64,000 nucleotides of DNA from Candidatus Woesearchaeota archaeon (lineage in GTDB: Archaea > Nanobdellota > Nanobdellia > Woesearchaeales > JABIAG01). The stretch's first letter is position 1, and each line of letters starts with the position of its first letter. The stretch lies in contig JABIAG010000001.1 in NCBI GenBank assembly GCA_018653365.1, forward strand, positions 1 through 64,000. The letters run 5' to 3'. The position numbers were made by a program, and so were the translations under genes. This document shows, in pieces, positions 1 through 9,128 of this stretch. The notes under the pieces were generated by a model. That model worked only from the letters and a program-made list of their open reading frames with translations. It was not told the DNA's origin and searched no databases.

Positions 1-1
1 A

Positions 2-3000
2 GGTCCAACCTGGAGCAACAACCAAACCAACATAACAACTAATACAACCCAAGGAAGTTCAGTACATTTCAACATCACACTAACAGACACAAATCCTCAC
101 CAATACATATTCAGTTGGTATAATGGAACAAACTGGCAAAATGACACCCCGCTAAATTATACTAATGGAGAAACTATTTCAATAACAAAAACGATTACTA
201 AACAAAATGTTGACATTAACTGGACTTGGCATTTAAATGATTCAGCAGGCAATATCAACCAAACAGATGTTTGGAGTACGATTTTGTATACGCCCCCGAC
301 AATAAGTCTTTCAACAATTTACCCATTAACAGACATTAACGTTTCACAAAACGAAGGATTTAATGTCACAGTAAACATAACTTGTAACAATAATGATTGT
401 GGAGACATTAATGTAACCCTTGATCCCATAGCAGAAAATTATGTTTTTCAACCAGCATACACTCAGACATACAGTGGAACATACAGTTGGAGTTATATGA
501 TGGGATACAAATTCTCGCCAACAAAAGATATGTATATTACAGAACTTTGTAAATATACTGCCAAAGAAATTCCTGTACAAATATATGATTCTGACTTCAC
601 AAAATTAACAGAAATGAATATTTCGGGAAGTGCAGGATGGAACTGTGAACAACTGAATACCCCCATACAGATTTTTGCATCAGACGACTATTATGTTGTT
701 GGTGCATTGAAAGGATTATCCAATAATGGATATTACCGAAGAAATGCTGCAACACCCACCACATCCAACAATGTACAGATTAAAAATGCAGTTTACAAAA
801 GTTCGACAGGAACAACATTTACTAGTTCACACAGCACCACAACATCCCACGTTTATGGAATGGTGGACATAGGGGTCTCCGACTCAATGGGCTCAGATAA
901 AGGAATAATTAGCACAGTTGTTGGGACAGAACCTTTCTGGACAAATAAATCAAGTAATCCATTCCCAATAAACTTAAACCAAACAAATTCTAGTTTGATT
1001 ACATTTTGGGTAAATGCCACCGGAGATTTGGACACAACATATGAATTCTTTGTATACGCCAACAAATCATCAGACAAAAGCATTTCTAATGAAACAAACC
1101 ACTGGAATGTTACAATTATAGATACAGAAACGCCACAAATAAACTTTACTTCACCAACAACAACCAGCGGAAATCACGGCCAAACATATATTGATGCCAA
1201 TGTAACTGTGATAGACAACAATCTTGCCAGCAGCACAATTTATCTTTACAATTCAGAAGGTTTGATTAGTTCAACAAATGTTACAAATTCATCATATCAC
1301 CAATTTAGTTCTCTAGAAGATGGTACCTACTACCTCAATGCCACTGCCACAGACACCAGTGGAAATTCTCACTCAACTGAAACCAGAATTATTACCCTGG
1401 ATTCAACTGTCCCAAATATAATTTTAAACTTACCAATAGATGGGCATAACACCTCCAACTCAGAAGTTGAGTTTTCCTTCCAAGTTATTGAAAATTCAAC
1501 CAGCAACTGTACATTGTACACCAAAGCACAAGATGAAGCAGGATACACCCCCAAAGTTTCAAATGAGAGCACACAACCAGACATGATGACCACACTTAGT
1601 ATATCAAACCTTGAAAATAAAACATACTCTTGGTACATTAAATGTATCGATAGTGAAACTAATTATAATGTTAGCATAACAAAAACGTTTACACTAGATC
1701 AAATACCTCCCCAAATTAACATTGTTTCACCAACAGCTAACGCTAGTGCAGGATATTTCATTTATTTAAATACTGAAATCACAGATGCTACAACAAAAAT
1801 TGATTCTGCATCATATCAATTACTGAATGCGTCCAACCCCACTCAACAGTTTACAAGCGGAACCTTCAACAACTCAAACGAGTGGGATGCGACCTGGAAC
1901 ACAACCGAATACGAAGATGCAGAATGGAATGTGACACTAAGCATACTTGCAAATGACACTCTTGGAAATATTCAAAATGAAAATGTATCCTTTTCCCTTG
2001 ACAATGTTAATCCAGTAATACAATTAATTACCCCCGCAACTAATTTGGAATATTATAATGCCAACTTTAGTTTGAATTTAATCACCCAAGATACATCACT
2101 GAATTACACGCACTACAATATCAGTTCAACCAATACAGATCAATTCAATTCGATTAGTTATTCAATACCAACAACACAACACACCTGGCAAGATGTGGTT
2201 AACGTTTCAGGAATGGAAGACGGCACATATAACTTAACCGTGTATGGGGAGGACACTGCTTCCAATTATCAAAGTACATCAACAGAATTCATAATTGATC
2301 AAACTCCTCCTGAATTGACAATACATTCCCCACAAAACAATGCATATGTAAATTTGACCTCTCTGACTTTTAACTGGACAGTCACAGATAACCTCGCAAC
2401 CACATTTGAATGTAACATATCACTTGGTGAAACAACTAAACAGATCTCTTGTACTAATGCAAGCAACTGCAACCAAACATTTAGTGGATTTGCAGAACAA
2501 ACACATAATTATACAATTGATTGTAAAGATTTGGCTTTAAATCCAATTAGCACAACACAAAATTTTACCATAGATACAACCAGTCCAATAATAGAATATG
2601 TTTCTCCAAGCCTTGCTTCAGGAAGTTATTCACAAAACAATATACTTGTCAGTTTAAACATCGCAGAACAAAACATTGATTTGATAACTACCTTCTTGTA
2701 TAATTCTACCTACAATCAAATTAATGGCACTTTAAGCTCTACATCAACCTCACTAACAAACTTCACTTCCTTGCCAGATGGAACTTATTATGTTAATGCG
2801 ACAATAAATGATTCAATAGGGAATATTGCCCACACACCAACAAGAACAATCATATTAGATACGGTCAAACCGCTTGCAACAATTATAAAAAATGATTCAA
2901 CCAATCTAGAATATGAAAACGATGCGATTAAAGTAAACTGGACAACAAGTGATGATAATCTTGATGAAACCAACATAAATGTTACAAATCCGCTTGGAAA

Positions 3001-6000
3001 TACAGTATTCCATTCAACTAATTCCTCCGGAAGCATAGATCTAGTTTCTGACAATCTAACAATGCTGGGAGTTTACAATGTCACACTTACAGTTACAGAT
3101 AGTGCAAATAACATCAACATAACAAACACCAGCTTTCTTGTTAATGACATAAGTTATCCAACAATATCTTTTATTGAACCTCAAACAGGCAATAATTCCC
3201 AAGATTGGGTTTACATTAATGTGATTGCAACAGATAATCAATTAAACAGCGTAACAATTTATTTATACAACACATCAGAAATAGTAAATCAAAGTGCTAG
3301 CATAAATGGAGAACATGCAATTAACTTCACCTCATTACCTGATGGGATCTACCAATATAATGCTACTGCATGTGATAGCTATCAATGTAATTCTACAAAT
3401 ACAAAAACCATCCGATTAGATACTACTCCCCCAACAATAAACATTATTTCACCTCAAAATGCTAGTCACACATCAAATTCCGAATTAAAGGTTAACTATA
3501 CGGTGTCAGATATTTACTTGGACTCCTGCTGGTACAGTAACAACACACTCAGTGCAAACAGTACCCTAACAAATTGTGAAAATATAACCTCAACAACCTG
3601 GGCAGAAGGCCAACACAACATAACAATTTGGACAAATGACTCAACAGGAAATGAAAATCAAGATTCAATAACATTTACAATTGACCTAACCGCACCAGTT
3701 GTAACAATTACATCCCCAGATAATAATACCAACACAACTAATGAAAGTTTAAATATTCTTTACAGCGTGACTGAAACTAATTTGAACAACTGTTGGTATA
3801 AACATAACACTCTAATTACAAATAATACTCCAACAGAATGCAACAACATAACTTCAACTAACTGGAGTGCGGGTGAACATAATGTAACCGTATTTGTAGA
3901 TGATTACAGCCATAATAAGGGCAACGCCACCGTCACATTTACAATTTCATTAGACTCAGATAATGACGGAATTTCTGATGATGAAGACAATTTAGAAGGA
4001 AATGAATCCCATGTCAGAAAACAAGGAATAAACAAACTAAATATTACTGTTAATAATGGTTCGACTCGAGGATCATATAATGACACTCAAGAAATCAACT
4101 TTTATGATTCAGACAACATAATCATTAACTTCACCCACAACTTTGCAGTTTCAAAACTGGACCTGGGAAACGTAACTATACTTAAGGGTACAAATTATTT
4201 AGTTGTAAACTTCTCAGAACAGATTCAAGCTGCGTTTAACAAAAGCTTATATGTTGAAGATAATAATTTTGTGAGTCTATGTGTTAAAGATGCAGAGATA
4301 AGCGCAATTTCAGAAGTAAGTGTGGCCTGCGATGGGGCAAATGAAACAAATTTCACTTCTTGCTTAGGTAATAATACGGGCACAACAATAGGAAGTCTAA
4401 CCTGTGTGGATGAAGGAACACAAATAAAAATAAGTAATCTGAAATATTCTGCAATAAGAGGTACACCAGCAGACTCAACATCAACTACCAGTCCAAACTC
4501 AGGAAGTGGTGGAGGATCAGGCGGTGGAGAGGCATTAGTTCCCCTTGTTAAAGAACAATTACTTGAACCAATATATGAATGCTTAGAGGATTCTGACTGT
4601 AGCAAAAAACAACATTGTAAAAACTATATTTGTTATGAACTGGAATGTTCTGAAAATGAAGATTGTAAAAATGGAGAATCCTGCTGGGATAATAAATGCA
4701 TAGAATGGTTTGATGTTGAAATCCTAGACTTTGAATCGCCAATAAAAGTGGGGGATTTCTTTGACTTTACCTACTTTTTAAAAGGAATGGCAGAAATTAA
4801 TGGAGATGTTGAAATAAACTACTGGATTGAACGAGATGGAAATAAAATCACTTCAGGCCAAGATACAATTTATTTCGGAAGCTTCGAAGAAAAAACCAAA
4901 ACTAAAAAATTATTCTTACCTAAGACAATCTCTTCAGGAAGTTACACATTCTACATTGAGGTAACCCATGGATCTTATTCAGCAAGATCGTACAGAACTA
5001 TTGAAATAAGTGTTCAAGGAAACACCATAACAATAGGAATGGCAAACAAATTCAGTACTCAAACCGGACCTTTTGCGAGCTATCTTGTATACCCCATAAT
5101 ACTATTTGCTTTAGTTTTATTGATCATAATATACATTCAAAATCGTAATAAAAAACCCAAATTGAAGAAAGTATTGAAAAAGAAAAAACTAGTCGTAATA
5201 AAAGAACATTTGAAAAAAACAATATACAAAATAAAAAAGCTCAAAATAAAGAAGCACAAAACAATACAACACTTACAAAACAAGTTAGATCAAATTAAAA
5301 CCCAATTAAAAACTGAAGAAAATACAGAAAAAACCTCAAAAACAAAAGTAATAAAAAGGCTATTACGCAATATAATGTATAAAACACGCATAATCAAAAC
5401 TAAAAAACAAAAAGAAGAAATTAAAAAACGTAAAAATCTCAAAATGATAAGCAAACAAGAAGCAAAACAAAGAAGGTATGATAGTAAAATAGATGCAAAA
5501 ATACGGCTAAAAGAAGCTGAACACAAACTTAAACTGTCACTTATTAAAGCAAAAGGCAAAGAAAAAGAAAATGCCATTAAACTGTTACAAAAAGAAAAAA
5601 TAAAAGCATCAAAAGCAAAAAGATCCTACTTAAAAAGAATTTTACAGAACATTGGATTACTTAAAACAGATACAGAGCTATTGGCAATTCAAAACATAAA
5701 AAAATTGAGAGAAAAAGAAGATGAAAAAGAGATCAATGCTAAAATAAAACTTGATGAATCAAAACAAAAACTAAAACAACAAAAAATAAACGAAAAACAA
5801 AACAAACAACAACTAAAACTCAACAAAATAAACGCAAAACTAGAACTAAGAAAAGAAAAACAACAACTAAAACAAGCAAAAATAAATGCTAAACTGGAAG
5901 TAAGAAAAGAAAAACAACAACTAAAACAAGCAAAAATAAACGCAAAAAAACAAGAAATCATAGACAAAGAAAAAGAAAAACAAGCAAAAATAAAACAAAA

Positions 6001-7063
6001 AAGAGACAAAATACGTACTGAAAAGAAAGAAAGAGATAGAGAAGAAAAAAGAGACGAACAAAAAGAAAAACGACAACGGATTTGGAGAATAAATTTGGTA
6101 CGAGAGGTTCTACAAAAAATAGGGATACTTGATACTCCTGAAGAAAAAACTGCTAAACGAAACAAAGAAAATATGGAATCAAAAAATGAAATAGAAATAA
6201 AACAAGCAAAGCAAAAACTAAAACAACAAAAAATAAACGAAAAACAAAACAAACAACAACTAAAACTCAACAAAATAAACGCAAAACTAGAACTACGAAA
6301 AGAAAAACAACAACTAAAACAAGCAAAAATAAACGCAAAAAGACAAGAAATCATCAATAAAGAAAAAGAAAAACAAGCCAAGATAAAAATGCAACACTTG
6401 GATATTGTAAATCGTAAAAGAAGAAAAACAGAAAAAAGAAAAGAACAAAGTAGGAATCGAAGAAAAATAAAACAAACCATACTCCACATATTTGGGTTAT
6501 ATAAAACTAAAAAAGAATTAAATAACAAAAATGAAGAAGAAAAACAGAAAACGAATAAAGAAAAACTGAAAGAAGACGAGAAAGAAAAGAGGGTAAAACA
6601 AAAAGAAAAACAAAAAAGAATATTAAAAGAAATACAATTTGAAAAAGAAAAAATAAAAAAAGAAAGATCACTAAACAATCTAGCTAAAAAAATGAGAGAT
6701 TTAAATGTCAAACTTAAAAATCTTGAAGAAGAAAAGAAAAACAAACTTTTAGTTGAAAACGAAAAAAGAAAACAAAAAGAAGAAGAAGAAAAAAGAAGAA
6801 AACAAAATAGAGAAAAAATATATACTTTCAAAAAAGGTCAACAAGAGGAAAGACGTAGACAAATACGTAGACTTTTACATTCATTATTTGGATTTTATAA
6901 AACAAAAAGCGAACTTGATGAAATACAAAAAAACAAAGCAAATGCTGTACAAGAAAGATATAATAAAGAACAAGTAAAGTATGTAAAAAAGATGAACCAG
7001 TTAGAAGAACAAAGAAAAGAAAAGAAACTTGAAATAAGAGAAGAAAGATATAAACAATTATGA
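2..7063 (+). CDS. Giant surface protein with Ig-like repeats and a coiled-coil tail (5' end outside window)
   Basis: The frame is open from base 2, so the N-terminus lies outside the window; the TTG at 284 is only an internal codon. The visible 2353 residues begin with repeated Ig-like modules of about 90-110 residues carrying recurrent D-T-T-P-P-x-I boundaries and many N-x-S/T sites. A thrombospondin-3-like calcium loop DSDNDGISDDED follows (about 3955-3990), then a Gly-rich linker (about 4503-4530), a module with eight or more cysteines (about 4579-4710), a further beta-rich domain and one membrane helix (about 5078-5144). The last 640 residues or so are Lys/Glu/Gln-rich coiled coil ending at TGA 7061-7063. 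The layout suggests an outward-facing adhesin or stalk with a long cytoplasmic rod. The function is unknown; the topology is inferred from the single hydrophobic segment. Confidence 0.85.
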   Translation, partial: GPTWSNNQTNITTNTTQGSSVHFNITLTDTNPHQYIFSWYNGTNWQNDTPLNYTNGETISITKTITKQNVDINWTWHLNDSAGNINQTDVWSTILYTPPTISLSTIYPLTDINVSQNEGFNVTVNITCNNNDCGDINVTLDPIAENYVFQPAYTQTYSGTYSWSYMMGYKFSPTKDMYITELCKYTAKEIPVQIYDSDFTKLTEMNISGSAGWNCEQLNTPIQIFASDDYYVVGALKGLSNNGYYRRNAATPTTSNNVQIKNAVYKSSTGTTFTSSHSTTTSHVYGMVDIGVSDSMGSDKGIISTVVGTEPFWTNKSSNPFPINLNQTNSSLITFWVNATGDLDTTYEFFVYANKSSDKSISNETNHWNVTIIDTETPQINFTSPTTTSGNHGQTYIDANVTVIDNNLASSTIYLYNSEGLISSTNVTNSSYHQFSSLEDGTYYLNATATDTSGNSHSTETRIITLDSTVPNIILNLPIDGHNTSNSEVEFSFQVIENSTSNCTLYTKAQDEAGYTPKVSNESTQPDMMTTLSISNLENKTYSWYIKCIDSETNYNVSITKTFTLDQIPPQINIVSPTANASAGYFIYLNTEITDATTKIDSASYQLLNASNPTQQFTSGTFNNSNEWDATWNTTEYEDAEWNVTLSILANDTLGNIQNENVSFSLDNVNPVIQLITPATNLEYYNANFSLNLITQDTSLNYTHYNISSTNTDQFNSISYSIPTTQHTWQDVVNVSGMEDGTYNLTVYGEDTASNYQSTSTEFIIDQTPPELTIHSPQNNAYVNLTSLTFNWTVTDNLATTFECNISLGETTKQISCTNASNCNQTFSGFAEQTHNYTIDCKDLALNPISTTQNFTIDTTSPIIEYVSPSLASGSYSQNNILVSLNIAEQNIDLITTFLYNSTYNQINGTLSSTSTSLTNFTSLPDGTYYVNATINDSIGNIAHTPTRTIILDTVKPLATIIKNDSTNLEYENDAIKVNWTTSDDNLDETNINVTNPLGNTVFHSTNSSGSIDLVSDNLTMLGVYNVTLTVTDSANNINITNTSFLVNDISYPTISFIEPQTGNNSQDWVYINVIATDNQLNSVTIYLYNTSEIVNQSASINGEHAINFTSLPDGIYQYNATACDSYQCNSTNTKTIRLDTTPPTINIISPQNASHTSNSELKVNYTVSDIYLDSCWYSNNTLSANSTLTNCENITSTTWAEGQHNITIWTNDSTGNENQDSITFTIDLTAPVVTITSPDNNTNTTNESLNILYSVTETNLNNCWYKHNTLITNNTPTECNNITSTNWSAGEHNVTVFVDDYSHNKGNATVTFTISLDSDNDGISDDEDNLEGNESHVRKQGINKLNITVNNGSTRGSYNDTQEINFYDSDNIIINFTHNFAVSKLDLGNVTILKGTNYLVVNFSEQIQAAFNKSLYVEDNNFVSLCVKDAEISAISEVSVACDGANETNFTSCLGNNTGTTIGSLTCVDEGTQIKISNLKYSAIRGTPADSTSTTSPNSGSGGGSGGGEALVPLVKEQLLEPIYECLEDSDCSKKQHCKNYICYELECSENEDCKNGESCWDNKCIEWFDVEILDFESPIKVGDFFDFTYFLKGMAEINGDVEINYWIERDGNKITSGQDTIYFGSFEEKTKTKKLFLPKTISSGSYTFYIEVTHGSYSARSYRTIEISVQGNTITIGMANKFSTQTGPFASYLVYPIILFALVLLIIIYIQNRNKKPKLKKVLKKKKLVVIKEHLKKTIYKIKKLKIKKHKTIQHLQNKLDQIKTQLKTEENTEKTSKTKVIKRLLRNIMYKTRIIKTKKQKEEIKKRKNLKMISKQEAKQRRYDSKIDAKIRLKEAEHKLKLSLIKAKGKEKENAIKLLQKEKIKASKAKRSYLKRILQNIGLLKTDTELLAIQNIKKLREKEDEKEINAKIKLDESKQKLKQQKINEKQNKQQLKLNKINAKLELRKEKQQLKQAKINAKLEVRKEKQQLKQAKINAKKQEIIDKEKEKQAKIKQKRDKIRTEKKERDREEKRDEQKEKRQRIWRINLVREVLQKIGILDTPEEKTAKRNKENMESKNEIEIKQAKQKLKQQKINEKQNKQQLKLNKINAKLELRKEKQQLKQAKINAKRQEIINKEKEKQAKIKMQHLDIVNRKRRKTEKRKEQSRNRRKIKQTILHIFGLYKTKKELNNKNEEEKQKTNKEKLKEDEKEKRVKQKEKQKRILKEIQFEKEKIKKERSLNNLAKKMRDLNVKLKNLEEEKKNKLLVENEKRKQKEEEEKRRKQNREKIYTFKKGQQEERRRQIRRLLHSLFGFYKTKSELDEIQKNKANAVQERYNKEQVKYVKKMNQLEEQRKEKKLEIREERYKQL
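5345..6928 (+). repeat. Five-fold repeated helical motif in the coiled-coil tail
   Basis: The cytoplasmic tail of the giant surface protein repeats a motif of about 18-20 residues five times, near 5345, 5626, 6094, 6464 and 6860. Well-matched copies read YLKRILQNIGLLKTDTEL, IKQTILHIFGLYKTKKEL and IRRLLHSLFGFYKTKSEL; LVREVLQKIGILDTPEEK and the first copy are more divergent. The consensus is roughly basic-x-I/L-L-x-x-I/L-F/G-G-L/F/I-x-K-T-x-x-E-L. Copies are separated by about 95-155 residues of highly charged coil, so the tail looks like a periodic rod with hydrophobic nodes. I do not recognise the motif. Confidence 0.75.
5765..6333 (+). repeat. Near-perfect 122-bp direct repeat inside the coiled-coil region
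   Basis: Bases 5765-5886 recur at 6212-6333 with a single mismatch (AAG versus ACG near 5848 and 6295). The offset is 447 bp, a multiple of three, so the frame is kept. A partial third copy of the second half lies at about 5903-5940. Near-identity at the DNA level indicates recent duplication or gene conversion within the gene. Confidence 0.85.
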
Positions 7064-7127
7064 TTCTAAATTTTATTTAATAAAAAGCGTGCTCATCAGT
7101 TACTCTTTTATATCATCCTTTCGTCAA

Positions 7128-7141
7128 TTGGTGTTCACCAA
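7128..7141. promoter_or_regulatory. Perfect inverted repeat between the surface gene and the next gene
   Basis: TTGGTG-TT-CACCAA is a 6+6 inverted repeat about 35 bases before the TATA-like box of the small membrane-protein gene. It could be an operator or part of a terminator hairpin; the sequence alone does not decide. Confidence 0.35.
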
Positions 7142-7174
7142 ATCACAGCACAAGGAATAGAAAGGAAGAAAATG

Positions 7175-7182
7175 TTTATAAA
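7175..7182 (+). promoter_or_regulatory. TATA-like box before the small membrane-protein gene
   Basis: TTTATAAA lies about 42 bases before ATG 7217. It implies transcription from about 7203 and a short leader carrying the GAGGTG ribosome-binding site at 7206-7211. This argues against the longer reading that starts at ATG 7172, which would begin upstream of the box. Confidence 0.55.
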
Positions 7183-7216
7183 GGTTTATGCAAAATTTAG
7201 AAGAAGAGGTGATAAT

Positions 7217-7420
7217 ATGAAAAAATGTGAAAACAACCCATTTGTAGCAATACCCAGTTCGCTAGGAGGCTTATACCTAGGCGCAGCAGTGCTAATAATG
7301 ATATTCTTAGGTGCTGCAGGAATTCAGGCAATGATATCCATAGCATGGGCATTTGTAGTACTAGGAGCAATTGCACTATATTTTGCATACAAATCAGGAA
7401 TTAAAAGAGAAAAAAAGTGA
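7217..7420 (+). CDS. Small two-helix membrane protein
   Basis: This 67-residue protein has a short polar N-terminus (MKKCENNPF) and two hydrophobic helices rich in Ala, Gly, Ile and Leu (residues about 13-36 and 38-58), then a basic end KSGIKREKK. I chose ATG 7217 over 7172 because a GAGGTG ribosome-binding site sits just before it and a TATA-like box overlaps the earlier ATG. Its stop overlaps the GTG start of the flavoprotein gene, so the two are translated from one message. I do not recognise the family; it may anchor or partner the flavoprotein, but that is inference. Confidence 0.7.
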   Translation: MKKCENNPFVAIPSSLGGLYLGAAVLIMIFLGAAGIQAMISIAWAFVVLGAIALYFAYKSGIKREKK

Positions 7421-8019
7421 AAACACTAATTATAAACGGGACATACCATAAAAATGGTATGACCGCAACATTAACTAAGTCTCTAGAGAAAGGAATAAAA
7501 AACGTAAACCCTAAAGCTGATATTAAAACAATAATGTTGTTAGAACAAGAACCCGAATACTGCAAAGGGTGTAATACCTGTCAAAAAGAAAAGAAAAAAA
7601 GTATTGGAACCTGTGCAATAAAAGATGATGTACGAAAAACATTAGAAAATATGACAAAATATGATGTCATTGTTTTTGCATCACCAATATATGAATTCTG
7701 CGTGACTGCATTAATGAAAAAGTTTTACGAAAGATGTTTACCTCTATTCAAGTTTGAAAGAGGAATCAGTGGCAGAAATAAAAAAAGTAAAAAACGAATT
7801 GGAGTTATCATGCTTTCATCAGGTGCACCAACTCCCTTTAACACAATATTACGCATGAGTAGATATCCTGTTTTTGTTGGTAAATTTATCTTAAAATCTG
7901 CAGGTTGTGGTAGCATAAAAAAATTCATCGCAGGTGCTATGGAAAATAACAAAAAAACAAAAGAAAAATATGCAAACAAAGCATATAAACTAGGACAAAA
8001 GATTGCTAACTTGTTTTAA
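7417..8019 (+). CDS. Iron-sulfur flavoprotein / NADPH-dependent FMN reductase family
   Basis: The 200-residue protein has the flavodoxin-like fold of the FMN_red superfamily. It begins with a beta strand and a phosphate-binding loop (LIINGTYHKNGMT), and later has VIVFASPIYEFCVTALMKKF, the family's second flavin-contact segment. The cysteine cluster CKGCNTC followed nine residues later by another Cys (residues about 49-67) matches the Fe-S site of archaeal iron-sulfur flavoproteins of the Isf type. It probably carries FMN and a 4Fe-4S cluster and moves electrons between NAD(P)H or ferredoxin and an unknown acceptor. GTG start, 4-base overlap with the upstream membrane protein. Confidence 0.8.
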   Translation: MKTLIINGTYHKNGMTATLTKSLEKGIKNVNPKADIKTIMLLEQEPEYCKGCNTCQKEKKKSIGTCAIKDDVRKTLENMTKYDVIVFASPIYEFCVTALMKKFYERCLPLFKFERGISGRNKKSKKRIGVIMLSSGAPTPFNTILRMSRYPVFVGKFILKSAGCGSIKKFIAGAMENNKKTKEKYANKAYKLGQKIANLF

Positions 8020-8036
8020 TTAAAAAAAATAAAAAA

Positions 8037-8237
8037 TTAAGCAGCGTCTTTAAATATCAGGCCTTGAGTAACTGCATCGGACACATCAGTAATAGTACAT
8101 TTTTCTATCTGAGTAATAAATGTACGAAACTGACGTCCAGTCACTACAACCTTTCGACCATCAACTTTAAGCACCCAAGACTCTTTTCCCCACAGTAGAC
8201 CTGCAGGTTTTCTTCTAAGAACTTTTACATCAACCAT
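8037..8237 (-). CDS. Small hypothetical protein, 66 residues
   Basis: A short basic protein with no hydrophobic segment: MVDVKVLRRKPAGLLWGKES, then alternating beta-like segments (WVLKVDGRKVVVTG) and a small helix. The AT-rich stretch just upstream (8245-8275) could supply its promoter. It follows trm5 on the same strand after 57 bases, so it may be the last gene of that group. I do not recognise the family. Coding status rests on normal composition, clean start and lack of overlap. Confidence 0.55.
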   Translation of the reverse strand: MVDVKVLRRKPAGLLWGKESWVLKVDGRKVVVTGRQFRTFITQIEKCTITDVSDAVTQGLIFKDAA

Positions 8238-8294
8238 ATTAAATGCTAAAATTTGAATATTAATAAATATTTTGTTTTAAAAAAAGTAAAAAAA

Positions 8295-9128
8295 TTATTT
8301 AAGAGCAATATCTAAACAAACACGAGACTCTTGTGGTGAAAACTGACCGCATCGAGTGATCTTAATAGAAGAACAGTGTTTTTTGCTCTTTTCACAAATT
8401 TGTTTGATAAACTGCTTCTTTTCTTTCACTAACTTAGCATCTTTAACATTTAGAAATGAGTATAAATGAATTGTTCCTTTCTTTTTTACTTTAGTAAGTG
8501 CAAGCTCCAAAAAATCTTCAGCAGATTTAGGAAGGGGCATCAAAACATGATCAAACTTCTTCTTAATAGTGGGCAAAATTGCTGTAACATCCCCATTAAA
8601 CAAGGTTACATTGTTAATTTTATTAAGTTTAACATTCTCCTCAGCAAACTTGTGCGCATGAGGATTAATTTCAACAGCATAAATCTCTTTAGCTAAAGAA
8701 TTTTTAGAAATTGTAACAGGCAATGGTGCAATACCTGAAAACATCACCAAAACAGATTCGTTAGGTTTAATCAACTTAAAAATACGCTTTCGCTCTGTAG
8801 ATGTTCGACTAGAAAAATATGCAGTTTCAGGATTAACACTCAGACGGATAGCGTTCTCCTTGTGAACTGTTAACTTTCTTCTCTCACCAGCAATAATTCT
8901 TAACGTAGGAGTTCTATACTTTCCAGAATACTTCTTTGACTTTCGTGTAATAACCTTAATGTTAGTAAAATTATCTAAAATAACCTTGCCAATAACTTTT
9001 TCTTTCTTTTTTAACTCAACAGGAAAATCATTGAAAATAAGAATGTCACCCACCAGATCAAAAGAAGAGGGTAAGATAGCTAGTTCTTTACTTGTTAATT
9101 CTTTTTTCAACAATTGTTTTAGTTTCAT
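8295..9128 (-). CDS. trm5: Trm5/TYW2-family tRNA methyltransferase, short form
   Basis: This 277-residue class I SAM methyltransferase matches the Trm5/TYW2 family. It opens with LPSSFDLVGDILIFNDF, the usual start of the middle RNA-binding domain, and continues with the methyltransferase core: FSGIAPLPVTISK, then IYAVEINPHAHKFAEENVKLN as the SAM-binding acidic strand, and FDHVLMPLPKSAEDFLELAL as the catalytic loop. Archaeal Trm5 makes m1G37 in tRNA, which guards the reading frame. Two oddities: the roughly 70-residue N-terminal D1 domain seen in Trm5b is absent, and the catalytic loop reads M-P-L-P where many Trm5 proteins have N-L-P. It directly abuts eamA and is the third gene of the fen-eamA-trm5 group. 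A TYW2-like role in wyosine synthesis is the main alternative. Confidence 0.8.
   Translation of the reverse strand: MKLKQLLKKELTSKELAILPSSFDLVGDILIFNDFPVELKKKEKVIGKVILDNFTNIKVITRKSKKYSGKYRTPTLRIIAGERRKLTVHKENAIRLSVNPETAYFSSRTSTERKRIFKLIKPNESVLVMFSGIAPLPVTISKNSLAKEIYAVEINPHAHKFAEENVKLNKINNVTLFNGDVTAILPTIKKKFDHVLMPLPKSAEDFLELALTKVKKKGTIHLYSFLNVKDAKLVKEKKQFIKQICEKSKKHCSSIKITRCGQFSPQESRVCLDIALK

Noticed and set aside
284-286. TTG as start of the giant surface gene
   Set aside because: The frame is open to base 2 with normal Ig-like sequence before the TTG, so the true start lies outside the window.
5765-6333. CRISPR-like repeat array
   Set aside because: Repeats are coding, in frame, irregularly spaced and AT-rich without unique spacers.
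5689-6831. Long open frame on the minus strand opposite the coiled-coil region
   Set aside because: It is the antisense shadow of Lys/Glu-rich codons; the predicted Ser/Phe/Cys-rich protein has no plausible composition and the plus-strand gene is continuous.
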